Shown here piece after piece: positions 38,336-51,431 of a stretch of 64,000 nucleotides of DNA. The stretch spans positions 127,165-191,164 of the forward strand of contig NW_001799019.1 of NCBI RefSeq assembly GCF_000165425.1, read 5' to 3'. Position numbers and translations under genes: made by a program. The number at the start of each line of letters is the position of its first letter. Position 1 is the stretch's first letter. Origin of the DNA: Paramecium tetraurelia. Its lineage: Eukaryota; Ciliophora; Oligohymenophorea; Peniculida; Parameciidae. Below the pieces are notes generated by a model. That model saw only the letters and a list, made by a program, of their open reading frames with translations. It was not told the origin of the DNA and did not search any database.

Positions 38336-41300
38336 ATGTTAAAATTAGTTAGCATATTGCTGCTGACATTGTTGTTAGTGAAATCAACGGAAATTCATGG
38401 AACCATCAATGTGAAAGTTATATTACCGAATTAAATTTCCGCATAAGAATCGAGTGGGGAACTTGATAAAGCATATAGATAGAATGAATTACGAGAGAAT
38501 TCTGTAATGAAGGATATTGCTATGTATAAATGCATTCTATTCAGCTTAGAAGTTTTCTTGAAACAGGTAGGTCTGTTGAAGTGAACGAAGTAAAGGATAA
38601 ATCCATTGAAATTTGGTCACAAAAATCATTGGAAATAGAATAGCAACCACTAATCAAAGCAGAATAGACAAATGAAAATGCAAAAACTATTGAAGTCTAA
38701 TCTGATTAAGTAAATAAGGAATCAGGAAGCTAATAAAAGAAATTATCCATTAAAGTACAAAAAAAGGAAAATAAATCAGTTGAGTAATCAACTAGTGATG
38801 TTATTGCCAATCCAAATAATAATGTTGAAGCAAAAGACAATACAAACTAATCTGATAAATAAAAAGAAGCTTCAATATAGTAAAAGAAATTTTCAGTTTC
38901 TGTAAGCAAAAAGCAAAAATCAGAAGAGTAGAATGCTAGCCAATAGTAATAAGAAGTTTAGAATGAATAACTCTAAAATGAGAATAAAGAAAAAGTCCAA
39001 GAAGAGATTTAATAAAATACTTAAACAGCAAATACAGAAGCTGAAGTATTATCTAAAGACAGTACTTAATAATAAGATGCATCTGCTAATAATTAGGAGG
39101 TTGAGAATACTTAAACTGAATCTAAGAATATAGAAGCAACTAAATAAGTGGAATCTAGTAGTTCATCTTAAGAAATTAAGGTTGATGATTAATTGGAATA
39201 GAATAATGATTAAAACTAAGTTAAAACTGAAATCGACAATCAAAAAGAAACTTAAGCTGACACTGCAAGTGAATCAATTTAAGAATAACAAAATTAAATT
39301 CCAGCATAATAAAATGAAACGGAATAACAATAAAAGGAGAATGTTGTGTAAAAGGAATCTTCTGAAGTAGAAACTTAATAATAATAAGAATTGAATACTT
39401 TATAAGATAAAAACATTAATAAAATATCTGTTGAGAGCAAAAAAGATGAAATTGAATAGTTGGCAAAAGATGATGTTTAAAATGAGGTTGTGATTCAGGA
39501 TATTAAAATAGAAACTTAACCAATTCAATAAGTAGATGACAAGTAATAATAAGCAGATACTAATAAAGTTGATGATTCAGAAATCTTAATCAAATCAGAT
39601 GAAGAGATCAAAGTTGATCCAGTAGCATCAGATTCTAAAGATTAAGGAGAAAAAGAAGATTCTGCTGAGGAAGTTGAGGAGGAACATTCAAATAATACAG
39701 AAACTAAATAAAATTAAGATGATAAAGGATAAGCACCTGATAATTAGGATGATTAACATGATCAACCAATTGAAGAAAATACCTAATGTGATGGGGAAGA
39801 GTTAGATACTGTACATGCATAAGAAAGTTAAAAGGAAGCTTAAGTGAAAGCAGAAACTTAAAATACAATTGAATAAAAATAAGCAGAAGATGTTAAATAA
39901 GAAGAAGTAGTTAATTAATAAGAGGTAGTTTAATAATAAGAAGATATCAAATAAGAAGGAGTAGTTTAATAATAATAATAAGATGTATAATAATAAGAGA
40001 TTAAAAAATAGTAAGATGTAAAATAATAAAAATAAGAGATCAAATAATAATAAAATGCCAATTAAGAGAAAAATAAGGATACTGATAAATAAAAGTAGGC
40101 TGAAGCACCTGATTTCATAGTCAAAAAGAAATAATTGACTAAGAAAATGAAGGAAGTTATTAATGATATGAAATAATCAGACAAAGCTCCTTAAAACAAA
40201 TTGTACAGTTTGAATGTTTCAAATTTAGATCCTGATGATGTGATTGTCATAAAAGACACTGCCTACTTTGACACAGATGCTGAAATAACAGTTTAAGAAA
40301 CAATTAATCCAGAATAATAATTAATTGGAGAAGTTGTAAAGGTTTAAGCTGAAATTGAGAAAGTTGATCTGAGCATATTCGCTGATGATAGTTCTGATTT
40401 AGTTCCAATTATTGTTGAAGACACAGACAATTATGTCTAATCTGAAATTATCACTGATGCAATCAAGGATGTCACTGAGAAGGAAATTGAAATAATGGAA
40501 GAGGATAAGAATTTAGGAGAAGCTGATGTTGATGTTTAATCCTTGATTTCTGATTAAGTAGAAATCAATGCTAATTAAATCACTAAGAATATTTAGGATG
40601 ACTATACTTTGGATTATGATTAAATGGAGACTGATGTTATTTAAAATAATAGTTTAAATAATGATGGAACTAATTTCGATTAATTCCAATCCTAATTAGA
40701 TGAATTAGCAAAGGAACTTGATAATCTTAGTTTGGAATAACCATCATAACCTACTTTGGAAGAACCATCTTAACCTGCTTTGGAATAACCATCTTAACTT
40801 ACTTTTGAAGAACCTAAGGTTATTGACACACAACAGACTGAGGTTGCAAAAGAAGATCAACAATACTTAACCATTGTTACCAATAATGACTCTACAATTA
40901 CCAACACTGCTTCTGATGATGATTATTATTTGGATGATTTAGATAATGAGTTAGATTAAATTATTTAATAATAGACAAATGTCTAATAGGAACCTGCAAT
41001 TTAAGAATAGGTAGTTTAATAAAGCAATGATATTGAATAGAAAGATGAGGTGACATAAAGCTAAGAAGTTTAATAAAATGATTAAGTTGATGAATTAAAT
41101 AATTAGGATGAATAATAAACTATTCAAATTAATGATGAAAGTAAGTCTAATCAAAATCTTGATGTTGATGAAAATCTTAACAATTATGATGATTATTATC
41201 AAATGGATAATTCAAATGAATAAGATGTTCAATCAGATGTATAATAAGAATAAACTGAAAAATAAGAAATTCAATAAGATGATGTTTAATAAGTAGAATA

Positions 41301-43169
41301 AGAATTAGAAAACGAAGAGATATACGAAAGTTAAGTTTAATCCAATGAAGAGGCTGTTGTTAGTGATGGAGTAATGGTCTACACTGGTGATTCTAATGTT
41401 AATGATCAGGAATCTGATATTAATAAGGATTATGATCTCTCATTTGAAGATTCAAATTCATAGGAAAATACAAACTAAGATGATTCAAGTAAAAAGTAGG
41501 ATGCAAGCATTACATAAGATCAATAAACTTAAAATGTTGAAGCAAATTAAGAAATTAAAACATAAGTAAATGTAGATAAACCAGATTAATAATAAGAGGT
41601 AGTCTAAAATCAAGTGGTTGAGTAGTCAGATAATTAAGTAACTGAAAATAAGGTAGATGTTAATTAATAAGAGAATTAGGTAAGTGTTGATTAGTCTAAT
41701 TCTGATGAACCTTAAAAATAACTAGAATCTTAATAAGAGAGTGTATCAGTATCAAAAGAAGAAACCGAGGCTTAATCTAACGTCTCTACTTAATAACCAG
41801 AACAACAGGCCTAATAATAAATAGAAGAATAAGTTGATGAATAAGAAAATGAAATTACTTTAGAAAATGCAGCTGCTTCTGAGGAAATCAAATCTGAAGA
41901 TCTACCTAAGGTTGAGATCAAGAAGAAGTAATTGTTGAAAAAGAATATTACTATAAAAGAAGAAGCTGATAACACTATTACTAATGAAGACATCAATGGA
42001 GAAGGAACTGTTCAAGAGGATAATATTGAGGTTTTCTATAATGATTCTTAAATACCTTAAGCTGAAACAGATGAAAACTTAGACGTTAAATCTGAACCAG
42101 AAGTTATTGAGAATCTTGAAGACTTAAAAGATTGCATTGAAAATGATGAGGATGAGCATACTGTTGAAAATAAGGATGAGGTTGCATAGGAGAAGAACGA
42201 GAAAAAAGAAAAGCACTCCATAAAAGTGAGTAGGGAACAGATACCATAAAATAAGTAGTAGGATAAATCTTTGAAAATTGAGTAAAATGAAAAATAAACT
42301 AAATTTGAAGAATAATTACATCAGTAGATTATCAACAAAAAGTAAAAAGAGAAATAATAGTTGAGTAATGAGGAGTAATTTGATTAGATTGTGAATGAAT
42401 TAGTTCATGAATTAGAAGCTACAACCAATAAAAGAGTTGAAACTAGAGAACAAGAATAATAAATTTATTAGGATATTAAAAAGAATGTGGAAGAACTTAG
42501 ATAGATTCACAATAGTGATGATGTCATAGTTAAAAAGAGAGTAGATGTAGTTGAACAAGATGTAGATGCAGTTAATGATGAAAAAAATAAGGAGAAGGAA
42601 TTCCAATAGAAAATTGAAGAACTATTGCGAACATAATAAGCTTAAGCTGCATCAAAGAACAAAATTAATGATGGTGAAAGGTATTATTTGGATAAGCCTG
42701 TTAATTAAGCAGTTAGTGATTATGAAAAAGAATTGAACTAAAGAAAATAGGAAGTTATGGAGAAAATTAAGAATGATTTGTAAATCAAGAAGGGTAGATT
42801 CTCATAGGATAACTAGAAATCAGATAATTTATCTCCTTATGAATTCGAAAGAATCTACTTGGATTGGACCCAAAATAAAAATGATATTATATCTAGTATG
42901 TTGTCTCATGCATCAGGTTCAGAAGTGTAATTGGAATCATCAATCTCAGAAGAACCAGTAGCCAAAGTTGAAAGAGTGTCTAAAAAGCAAGAAGTTGAAT
43001 AAGAAATCCAAGAATTGTTCTCAAATTATAAACCAAATAAACAATAAATAAAGAAAAACGGAGGTATAATAAATATTATATAATCACTCTAGATTCATAC
43101 GAAACAAGTTTTTTGGCAGTCAATCAACAAGTCAAGAAATCTAAGAATTTGCGAGGAAATAAAAAATGA
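38336..43169 (+). CDS. giant secreted Gln/Glu/Asn-rich protein, about 1,587 aa
   Basis: Starts with a clean signal peptide (MLKLVSILLLTLLLVKSTEI), then a short region (GTINVKVILPNQISAQESS). About 1,500 residues of Gln/Glu/Asp/Asn/Ser/Val low-complexity sequence follow, ending in a more ordered coil and SYETSFLAVNQQVKKSKNLR. Gln is mostly TAA/TAG. Introns: about 41 nt at 38504-38544 and 29 nt near 43052. A short tandem repeat of the type EEPSQPALEQPSQ lies near 40735-40815. No Cys-rich or catalytic domain. Likely exported or stored in a secretory organelle; the role is unknown. Confidence 0.8.
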
Positions 43170-43518
43170 TGAAGAAATCGAATTTATAACATAAATAAAA
43201 GTATTTCATAAAAGCTTCGTCTCTAATTCTCACTAAATTCTAAACTATTTAAATATAATTTATATTAACAATAATAAATAATTTCCCTTGGAATAATTCG
43301 TTTTTACCATTATTGTTAATTAACTAAGGCAATTTATTTCTAATAGGAAAATATGAAGCACTTCAGATAAGAGGAATAAAGTCCATCTTACTTATAATTG
43401 TTAAGATGAAAGATAAAATTCAAAATTGTATTCAATAGAGAAATTGATATTTATATTTTTTATTGCATCCTTAATAAAATCTATATTTAATTTCTTACTA
43501 AAATATTAATATCTTAAA
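43170..43518. other. intergenic, nothing recognised
   Basis: AT-rich spacer between two plus-strand genes; presumably 3' end of one and promoter of the next. Confidence 0.5.
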
Positions 43519-45493
43519 ATGAGCTTGTTGATCTCAGAATTCTTTGATGATTAAAACGAACTATCAATTATGATATACAAGGACTTGGAATCGATTTTGG
43601 GATGTGCCCAAGAAATAGACTGCCTAATTGAGTATTTTCAAGGATCACAACCCTAACTTGTTAATCTGGGCTTGAATAAACTGTTTGCTATTTTTAACCA
43701 ATCAAACTTGATGCATCTTGATATTAAGCAACAATAAGAAAGCACTGTTACAGCTCAATAAGCAGTTTAGGGAGCTAAAAGTGAATCCATTAAAATTGTT
43801 CTTGAAGTTTAAAAGTAAATCATAAACAAACAAATCCAATCAACCTTAAACTATTTCATAGATAAAAACCTCGCTTAATTCAATATACCTTATCAATTAA
43901 ACTTAATTGACTTAGACTAGAGTAATATTTACTCTTAGGATTTGCTTCAAGACTTGTTTTCTTCAGATGATCAAATTCAACACTAGTTTATTTAAAGAAA
44001 GTCTAGTCTAAAAGAATCAACTCTATTAAGAAGATCATTAAGCATCAATCAAATCCAAACAAAAAAATCAGTAATTCTAGAAAAAATTGAGTAAAATCTA
44101 ATGTTATACGTTATTTAGGTATAGAAAATAGGCTATGATCAAAAAGCTTGAACAACGATTTCCTAAGTTAGAAAGAGTAGAACCTATAATTCCATATATT
44201 TTGGGCCTATATGTCAATATAGAGAGCGAAGGACTAATTGGGGATTTTCAGTAGGCAAAGGAGATTTTGAAATCAATCCATCATACAGTCTTAAAATTGA
44301 GCTTTAGTAACCTCTTGCAATTACTTTCTACGGAATATGTGAAACTATTTGTGAAATTGGATATGTAGGAGATTATATAAGGAAATTTTAACACATAAAT
44401 TTAAATATAATTTGATAAAATAATAACATAACAAAAATGGACCAAACTAGATAAATTCAAGATTTAAGAATTATTACAAAGTTCTAAATTTAATCAATCT
44501 TTCTAAATTGAATATCAAAAGCTCAAGCAATTGGAAGATTTAATAAGCCCATTAAATTCAAAAATACTCCTTCTTTTTTAATAAATTCTTCCTCATGAAT
44601 AAGGAGGATTTGACAATAATCATTAGGTTGTAGACTAATTATTATAAGAGATCCAGTAGAACATTTCTGAAATCAGTAATTCCACAACACTCAATTAAGA
44701 GATTTCTCTCGCAATTAAGAAAATCCTCTAATAGATTATAAATGTATTACATAAATTTAAAGAAAATATTCAATCTAAATTAGGACTTACTACATTAAAT
44801 AGATTGAAATTATTAATTATGCAAGATGATAACCATAAAAACATTAAATAACAATTACCTAGTAGATATCAATACAAGTGTGTACGTGAATTAGAAGATT
44901 CAGTAACAAACCTATTTAAAAGAAAAAAAATTATTCTTACTTCATCTGAACTTATTTCTTTGATTGTTGAATCCAATCAAAGAAGAGTAGACTTTGAAGG
45001 TATTTTAAGTGATTTAAAATATGGAAGTGCTACTTAAAGTGCAATACGTGAGATTTCTCAAATTTAAGATTATATCGTAAATGAAAGGGTGATATAGTTT
45101 CTTTCAAAGGTTGTTGATTATTTCTAGGATAGGATAAAAAAGAAGGATATAGATTTCAGTCTCTCTGAAATATAACTAACTTAACATGATGAATAAATGT
45201 TAAAATCCATTAATAATTAATATTTAATAAAATATGTAAAGGAAAACCGAAGACTTTTTAGAACAATCTCCAATTACATATTGGCTAATGATCCCTCAGT
45301 AAGTTTGAATCTTAGATAATATTCATCCTTATAGGAATTATCTATTTTTGCCCTTAAGTTTTGTAAAGATTCATGTTTAAATGAGTTTTTCAGACTTTTT
45401 AGAGAAATAGATTCATAATAAATTAAATTAAAATACTAATTAAATTCAACTGAATTGTAAGAGTGGAAAAACATCATATAGTTATTTGAATGA
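43519..45493 (+). CDS. helical protein of unknown function, 648 aa
   Basis: Starts MSLLISEFFDDQNELSIMIY. One 28-nt intron at 44119-44146; exact codon count. Almost entirely alpha-helical soluble sequence (DLESILGCAQEIDCLIEYFQ, KLERVEPIIPYILGLYVNIE in the second exon, ELISLIVESNQRRVDFEGIL), with a C-terminal half like helical repeats (FLSKVVDYFQDRIKKKDIDF). No catalytic motif or membrane segment. Not recognised; could be a cytoskeletal or trafficking factor. Confidence 0.75.
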
Positions 45494-45612
45494 TTTAGTT
45501 CATGATATAAAGATTTTGAATTATGTTTAAATTGTTTTCCATACAAATAATAATTTATGAGATAGTTAAATTATAATTAATTCATAGTTCTGATCAATAT
45601 ATACTTTTATTC

Positions 45613-47512
45613 TCATTCTTCTTAAAAGATACCATTAATCCATTTTCCTGCAATTTTATTACCTTCCTAAGTTAAGAACACTCCAGTTCCATTTACCACT
45701 CCATTTCTGAAAAGTCCAGTATAGATTTCTTAATTAGATAATGTCAATTGACCATATCCATCCTGTTTCCCTTACTAGAAATCTCCATCATATTTTATCC
45801 ACATATTTCCCAATTAATTGAAATCCTTGTAATTGAATGGCGTTTACAACTGTTATGGGTTTTAATTTTTAAGAACTCCTGTACGATGAAATCTGATCTA
45901 ATATTTTATATAAAATTTACTGATTTTCATAAAAGTACCCTTCATAAATAATCTCATTATCATCATTAATCAACTTACCCAACCCTTGCTTTTTGCCACC
46001 CTAAAATATTCCTTCATAAGTTAATCCATTGGATAATGATTCCACTCCAAATCCGTCTTAAGTAATGAGTTTCTTACTGCCTCCTTTGGAAGCCTGTTCA
46101 GTTTCAAACTTTTTAAACAAATTCTTTTTTTGTGTTTAAGGTGAATATGATTCTCTCTTTTAAATAATAGACTTAATTAAGAGATAATATTTATACACTT
46201 GAGGCTTTTGATTCTTTTGAATTCTTAGACAAGACTTATCGAAGGGATAAGTGTGAGCCTTTTTGCAATAATGACTAATTAGACATTTAGGATTGAACTT
46301 CAGGATGGACAAGAGAATGTTGCTTTGTTGTAAAATGGACCTAATAGATTATTTCTCATAGTTTATACTCTTTTTTCGACTAAACTATATTAGAAATCTT
46401 CATTTGTCCAAATTTGAACTAGTCTTTTGCCATTTAATAATTGTGACAAATTCAATAAATCATCTAACTATAAGAAGTCGCATCTCACTTTGGGATCATA
46501 ATATAACATGGCTTCTAAAAGCAAAGGCAATGCTTCTCCATATCGATCTGATAATTTGTTGATTTATTCATTTAAAAGATTCTGATCTATCATGTAATCT
46601 TAATACAAACTTACACTTTGTCGAACAGAACACAATTCCAAAGTCATCTAATTAAATAGAATTATAATTTACTAAACCCAGTACGAAAACATTGCTCTTG
46701 AAAACATCATAGGGCTCGAACTTCTTATTATGAATCATTTGCCATTGCTCGGGACTCAAGTATGTGTAATCCTGCAATCTGACTTACTCACCATTTAGGA
46801 TTTTATCATATAAAGTTTTGAACTCTAACTCTTGTTCAGTTGAATCAAATAAAGGACTTTAGACTTTTAATGCTATTGCTCCATTAAGCAGATGAGAGAG
46901 ATAGATTTTATCAAATTTAAGTGCTGGCAAAGCATGGCCTTTAGATTAGAGAAATGCCTGACTACCAATTAGAGAATCAAGAAAGAATAATATTTCACTT
47001 TCTTCAAAATACATTTTCTTTCTGTATCCTAATTCCTAAGCAAGAGTAGTTTCATAGTAATCTAGAAAGAGTGACAATTTGTATTGGGTGTTAAAGAATT
47101 GATCTATCTATTTGTATTACATTGCTATTTTAAGATAATGATGCAATACCATGTATTATTAAGAGATTAGGATGATTGAATCCATAAAATTTGGCTTCAT
47201 AATATTGCAATGCTTATTGAAACTCTTCTTGCTCTGCAAATGTAATAAGTTTATGTACTAATTTAAAATCAAATTTTTTGAGTTCCTTGTATTCAAGTAT
47301 ATTCACTTAACCATACAAAGGATGCTAATAATCATCTTACACTACTATAAAATCATTGCTAAGTTAGTCAATGATGGTGAGATTGTTGATATCAAGATGC
47401 GATTTGCACTATTAACATGTTCCCATTAATTAAATGAACAAGACTGTTATAATAATTGCTTAATAATCAATTTATTAAATATATTAAGTTACTCCATTTG
47501 AGATGAAGACAT
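45613..47512 (-). CDS. divergent protein-kinase-like domain with C-terminal MORN repeats
   Basis: Starts MSSSQMEQLNIFNKLIIKQL. The middle follows a kinase C-lobe plan: a helix before the loop (LSHLLNGAIALKVQSPLFDS), an APE-like YLSPEQWQMIHNK, DVFKSNVFVLGLV, and SDRYGEALPLLLEAMLYYDP as final helix. The glycine loop, HRD and DFG motifs are not recognisable, so it looks like a pseudokinase. The C-terminus has MORN-type repeats (YEGIFQGGKKQGLGKL, YTGLFRNGVVNGTGVF). Introns such as 28 nt near 45915; some junctions around 46290 and 47130 are not fixed. TGA 45613. Confidence 0.68.
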
Positions 47513-47596
47513 ACAAATCAGAATTGAATTTTATTATATTCGTCTGAATTGAATGGAGTCATTTAATTGAAATACCCATTATTCATAAATACAAAT

Positions 47597-49105
47597 TCAT
47601 CTTATAATTAAATCCCTTGCACTCTTTGAAGTTAAATTTACAACGATATCTTTATTGGGTTAGGTTTCCACATTTTCAGTGTCCACTATCAAAGGAATAT
47701 CAGATTGCTGCGTATTCTCACTTCTTGTTTTCATCCTCTGCACAAATGGATTAACTCTGCTAGTTTCTCTTAAACTGATATCATTATTAAAACTAATCCA
47801 TGGTTTGCTTTTTATGTTCTGTTCTATAAATTCTTTTCGACACAAAGGACAACACTTCTGTGTCTGTAACCATTTGAATAGACAATGCTAATGAAATAGA
47901 TGATAACATGGAGTCAGTGAGCAATGATCTATATGATCTCTTTCTGTCAATTTGCCTTATTGAGGAGGAGCCATAGATTCTAAACAAACCACACATTCAA
48001 CGAATTCACTTAATTGGGGATATTTGTCTATTAAATCCAAGTAATAAAACTGTGGGAAATACGTTTGGATAAATTCCAACTTAAACCCTTTCAGAATATC
48101 CTCATTTTATTATTGCTGCATTCTTCTTCTCCTTCTGTTGACTCTAAACTCTCGTTGCACTAATCTGATTTACTCTCTTTGTTGTTTTTATCTTATCTTC
48201 CGAAATATCAGATAGGTGATCAATATGAAACAAGTGAGAAAGATAGATTGAAGGATGATCTATAGATGATAGGGATCACTTTCTAGCAATTATTCCTTAT
48301 CATACAATTCAAAATAGAACAAGATTGGAAATGAATGTTAATTGTAAAATCCAATATTCAAAAATGAGCAATTCTCACACATCTACTGATAATAGATTAG
48401 ATCGCCCTTTAATTAGTATATCTATTACTGTATTTTCTTTGGAATCATATAAGCATCATAGTGGACATTAGGAACTTCATGATTTTCTATTCCCTCCATT
48501 CCCAATCCCATCAACATCTCAGATGACTGATCCCTTATTCTCAACTTTAAAGTGTCATTCAAATTCAATTATTTGGTTTCAAAACCAATGTATATCCATT
48601 CAAGAGGTTTAATGATAATATCATATTACATTTGCAAGACAGCAATGGTTCTCTAGAGTTAACAAAACTTCCCAAAATAGCCAGACTTGCACAAACACTA
48701 CTTGTTAATTGAATTACATGTATTACCTTGTTGAATACAAAAGGAAGAGCATTCTCCAGATTGATTCTTGATTAGGATTGAGAAATTAGAGTATTGATTA
48801 TATGATTGATTTAAGTACCCTGCATATATGTACAAATCGATAGCAGACTCAGTAAATATGACGTGGACATCGTTGTTTGTGATGAATGACTCATGATCAT
48901 AATTCAAAGACTGTATTTTATCCTATCCTTCTACATAATAGATATTTTCAAATTATTTATTTGATGATGCCAAAATAAATGGCTGATGCAAATGCGAATG
49001 TAATGTTACTTGAATTTCGAGTGCAGATTGGTTGAAAAGGTAAAGAAAATTAGTTTAGTTTTGTTATGCTTAAGTCAATAGGATTTATAAAATAATAAAT
49101 AACAT
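47597..49105 (-). CDS. EGF-like / transmembrane / RING-H2 protein, 502 aa
   Basis: One intronless frame. Domain order: N-terminal hydrophobic signal, a luminal beta-rich region, an EGF-like cysteine module near residues 115-155 (ECSSFCIQQGNTCN, QCLCKSGYFGKFC), more luminal sequence, a transmembrane helix around residue 285 (SIFLTCFILITYLIFRKI), a basic stretch, then a RING-H2 finger near 370-425 (VECVVCLES, CYHLFHQHCLFKWLQT, CCPLCRKEF). This is the plan of a membrane-bound E3 ubiquitin ligase with the RING in the cytosol. Starts 7 bp after the upstream gene's stop. Substrate unknown. Confidence 0.87.
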
Positions 49106-49112
49106 TAATAAT

Positions 49113-49897
49113 TCAAAGAAATAGTTATTAAGTTTATAAATTTTCTAAAAATTGTTTAAATTCTTGCATATTTTTATTAGCCCCCTCCAGAGTCTCCTTA
49201 ATTTGATCCCACTTTTGAGATTTCTGACTATTATGAAATTTGCTGCATTTGTATGAATTAGGCTCAGTCTTTAATTTTGGAGTAAAATGTCTATTCAAAA
49301 TCACCCCCAAAGGTTTCCTTGGAGACTGGGGTTACTGAACTTGTTTGAGTTTCTACCAAACCTGTTGGGGCTTACTATTAAATCAAAAATCGATTACAAC
49401 ATCGAATTTGTCCAATCTCGGCAATGGCCCATCTGGAGGCACTCCTCTAAAGGGTTTGTCTAATTATTTTTCAAGAGTCATCTCCAATAGAACACGAGCA
49501 TATAATAAAGAATTCTATTTCCAAATAAAATTGTGAGTTGGAGTTCTCACTTTATCTAGCCATTGCAATATCCTTATTCTGAGATGTTTATCATTGATCT
49601 TCTAACAACTATTGTAGATCTTGTTGATAGTGTCACTTAATTCTAAATCCAGAGTTTCTGCTCTTGGAGAATTCATTAATTTAACGGATAATATTAATAA
49701 TTTATCAATCCTCTGCGATCCAACTCCTCCACAATATAATTATTAATGATCTCTTCCTTGGGTATTTCTAAGGGCAAGGGTCTCAACAGCAAAGCCAATC
49801 CTTTCTTCTGACTTTAATGATAGACCTTTCGAAAAGCATCAAAATCTTGATTCCATTTCTGCAACACATTCGTAAATAATTTCTTATATATAAACAT
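49113..49897 (-). CDS. hypothetical protein, 245 aa
   Basis: Starts MFIYKKLFTNVLQKWNQDFD. Introns of 20 nt (gtggaggagttggatcgcag) and 27 nt (49371-49397) give exactly 246 codons. Helical N-terminal half (DLELSDTINKIYNSCQKIND, RIRILQWLDKVRTPTHNFIW), Pro-rich middle (GVPPDGPLPR, QQPQSPRKPLGVILNRHFTP), helical end (DQIKETLEGANKNMQEFKQF). Soluble; family not recognised. Ends 7 bp before the start of the RING gene. Confidence 0.72.
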
Positions 49898-49940
49898 TAT
49901 AAATTATCTATTAAAATGATAATAATAAATGCTATACTAA

Positions 49941-51424
49941 TCATGAATTAAGTAATGAAGGGGATCCCTCTTGTTCTTGTTCTTTTCCTGCTGCTACTAT
50001 TGTTAAAGGGGCAGTTGCGAGATTGATTGCTATTTCATCCTCAAGATGTCCCCATAGATTTGTTTGCATTGATGGGATATGGCTATCTTCATCTATGCCA
50101 TGAATTCCAACCTTTTGTTCTTGTGTCTAACAAGCATGTTTATACATTTTTTAACTAATTCTAAATGATCACTTACTTAGATTAACAGTGTGCAGCCCTT
50201 TTGTGACTGTATAATGGCTTCTGATGTTTTATCTGAGGATTTCGATGACGATATTGTTGCTTTTTTACTTAACTTTATCTTTCTGACTATGGATGCAAAT
50301 CTACATACTCAATTAGCAGAGCAACAAGGCTCTTAATTTAATTTTAGGTCCTTGATGTTAAATGTTATTTTTAATTTTGTTGATGAATTGCATAGTCAAT
50401 ATTTGTTTCCTCATATTTTTTTCAGATATGCGTTTTTGTACTTTAATGTAATTACTGATGGATGGTACTATGTAATTGACTAAGATGACAATCTAAATCC
50501 ATTTCTTACATACCCATTCTTTATGCATTTATCTACATTTATCAGTATAACAGATTACTTTAGTTGTATGTTCATCTATTTTTACTTGATTTCTTTGGCA
50601 ACATCATGCAAAGCTATCTAGGCAATTCGTTTTAAACTTTACTCCTTCTATATAATTGTCTATTTAAATTTAATTTCTTTTTATCTCTCAGTGTTACAGG
50701 GAGATTCAATTCTTAATTTTCTCGGCAGTGATCTATTAAGGTTAATGAAATTTAAGGATTTCTGTCTTAGCTTACGTTTTCGGATGATTAAATCAGCTAG
50801 CTCTTCTATATCTGAACAGAATTCATCTTTTTTTTTTATTTAAGGTATTTTCCTAGGTATTGGAGGCTTGGCAAACTCATTTTTGATAGTAATTACCACA
50901 TCATTATGTGCTAATATGGCAACGTAAAGTGTAGGATCAAAAAAAGTTGTGCCTTCTTTAGAGTGATATTTGAGCACTCGACCATAAGTTTCGATTTCTG
51001 CATTGAAACGATTGGGTTATTAGAATTTCACGGAACAAAACAATCGCATTTTAGTATTGGGATCACCTTTTTTTACGTAGATGAATAAGACTACTGGTGA
51101 ATATTTTTCATGGATATCTAGGGAGGTATAAAGGAATTGATTTCTATAGAGAGTGAAGGTAGTTTCACCCCAAACATCCAATTTGTTATTCTAAATGAAG
51201 TGTTTCTTTCTGCTTGGCAATTCTCTTTGAGTCAGATTATATTCTTTGATATCAAAGGCTCGATGGCTGAATTGATCAAGTAATGCAAATTTACTATTCA
51301 GATTGAGCTTTTCCTCACTTAGTATGCGAGAATCTAAAATAAGGGAATCAGCTGCACTCGGAGGTTCCGTTGTGAAAATCGAAGGAACAACCGATTTTAG
51401 ATGTTTAGGTTTATAATATAACAT
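49941..51424 (-). CDS. hypothetical protein, about 472 aa
   Basis: Starts MLYYKPKHLKSVVPSIFTTE. The N-terminal half has a compact beta-rich region (NKLDVWGETTFTLYRNQFLY, SPVVLFIYVKKGDPNTKMRL, FFDPTLYVAILAHNDVVITI) that could be a PH- or C2-like fold. The rest is basic and helical, ending GKEQEQEGSPSLLNS. Two introns, about 46 nt near 50415-50460 (long for this genome) and 19 nt near 50125, fit an exact codon count but the first is uncertain. Starts 7 bp from the stop of the anoctamin gene. Confidence 0.6.
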
Positions 51425-51431
51425 ATAATTA

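Noticed and set aside
39182-41569. Short Met/Lys/Ile-rich plus-strand frames inside the secreted protein gene
   Set aside because: They are +1/+2 frames of the Gln/Glu/Asn-rich gene and vanish when TAA/TAG are read as Gln in the main frame.
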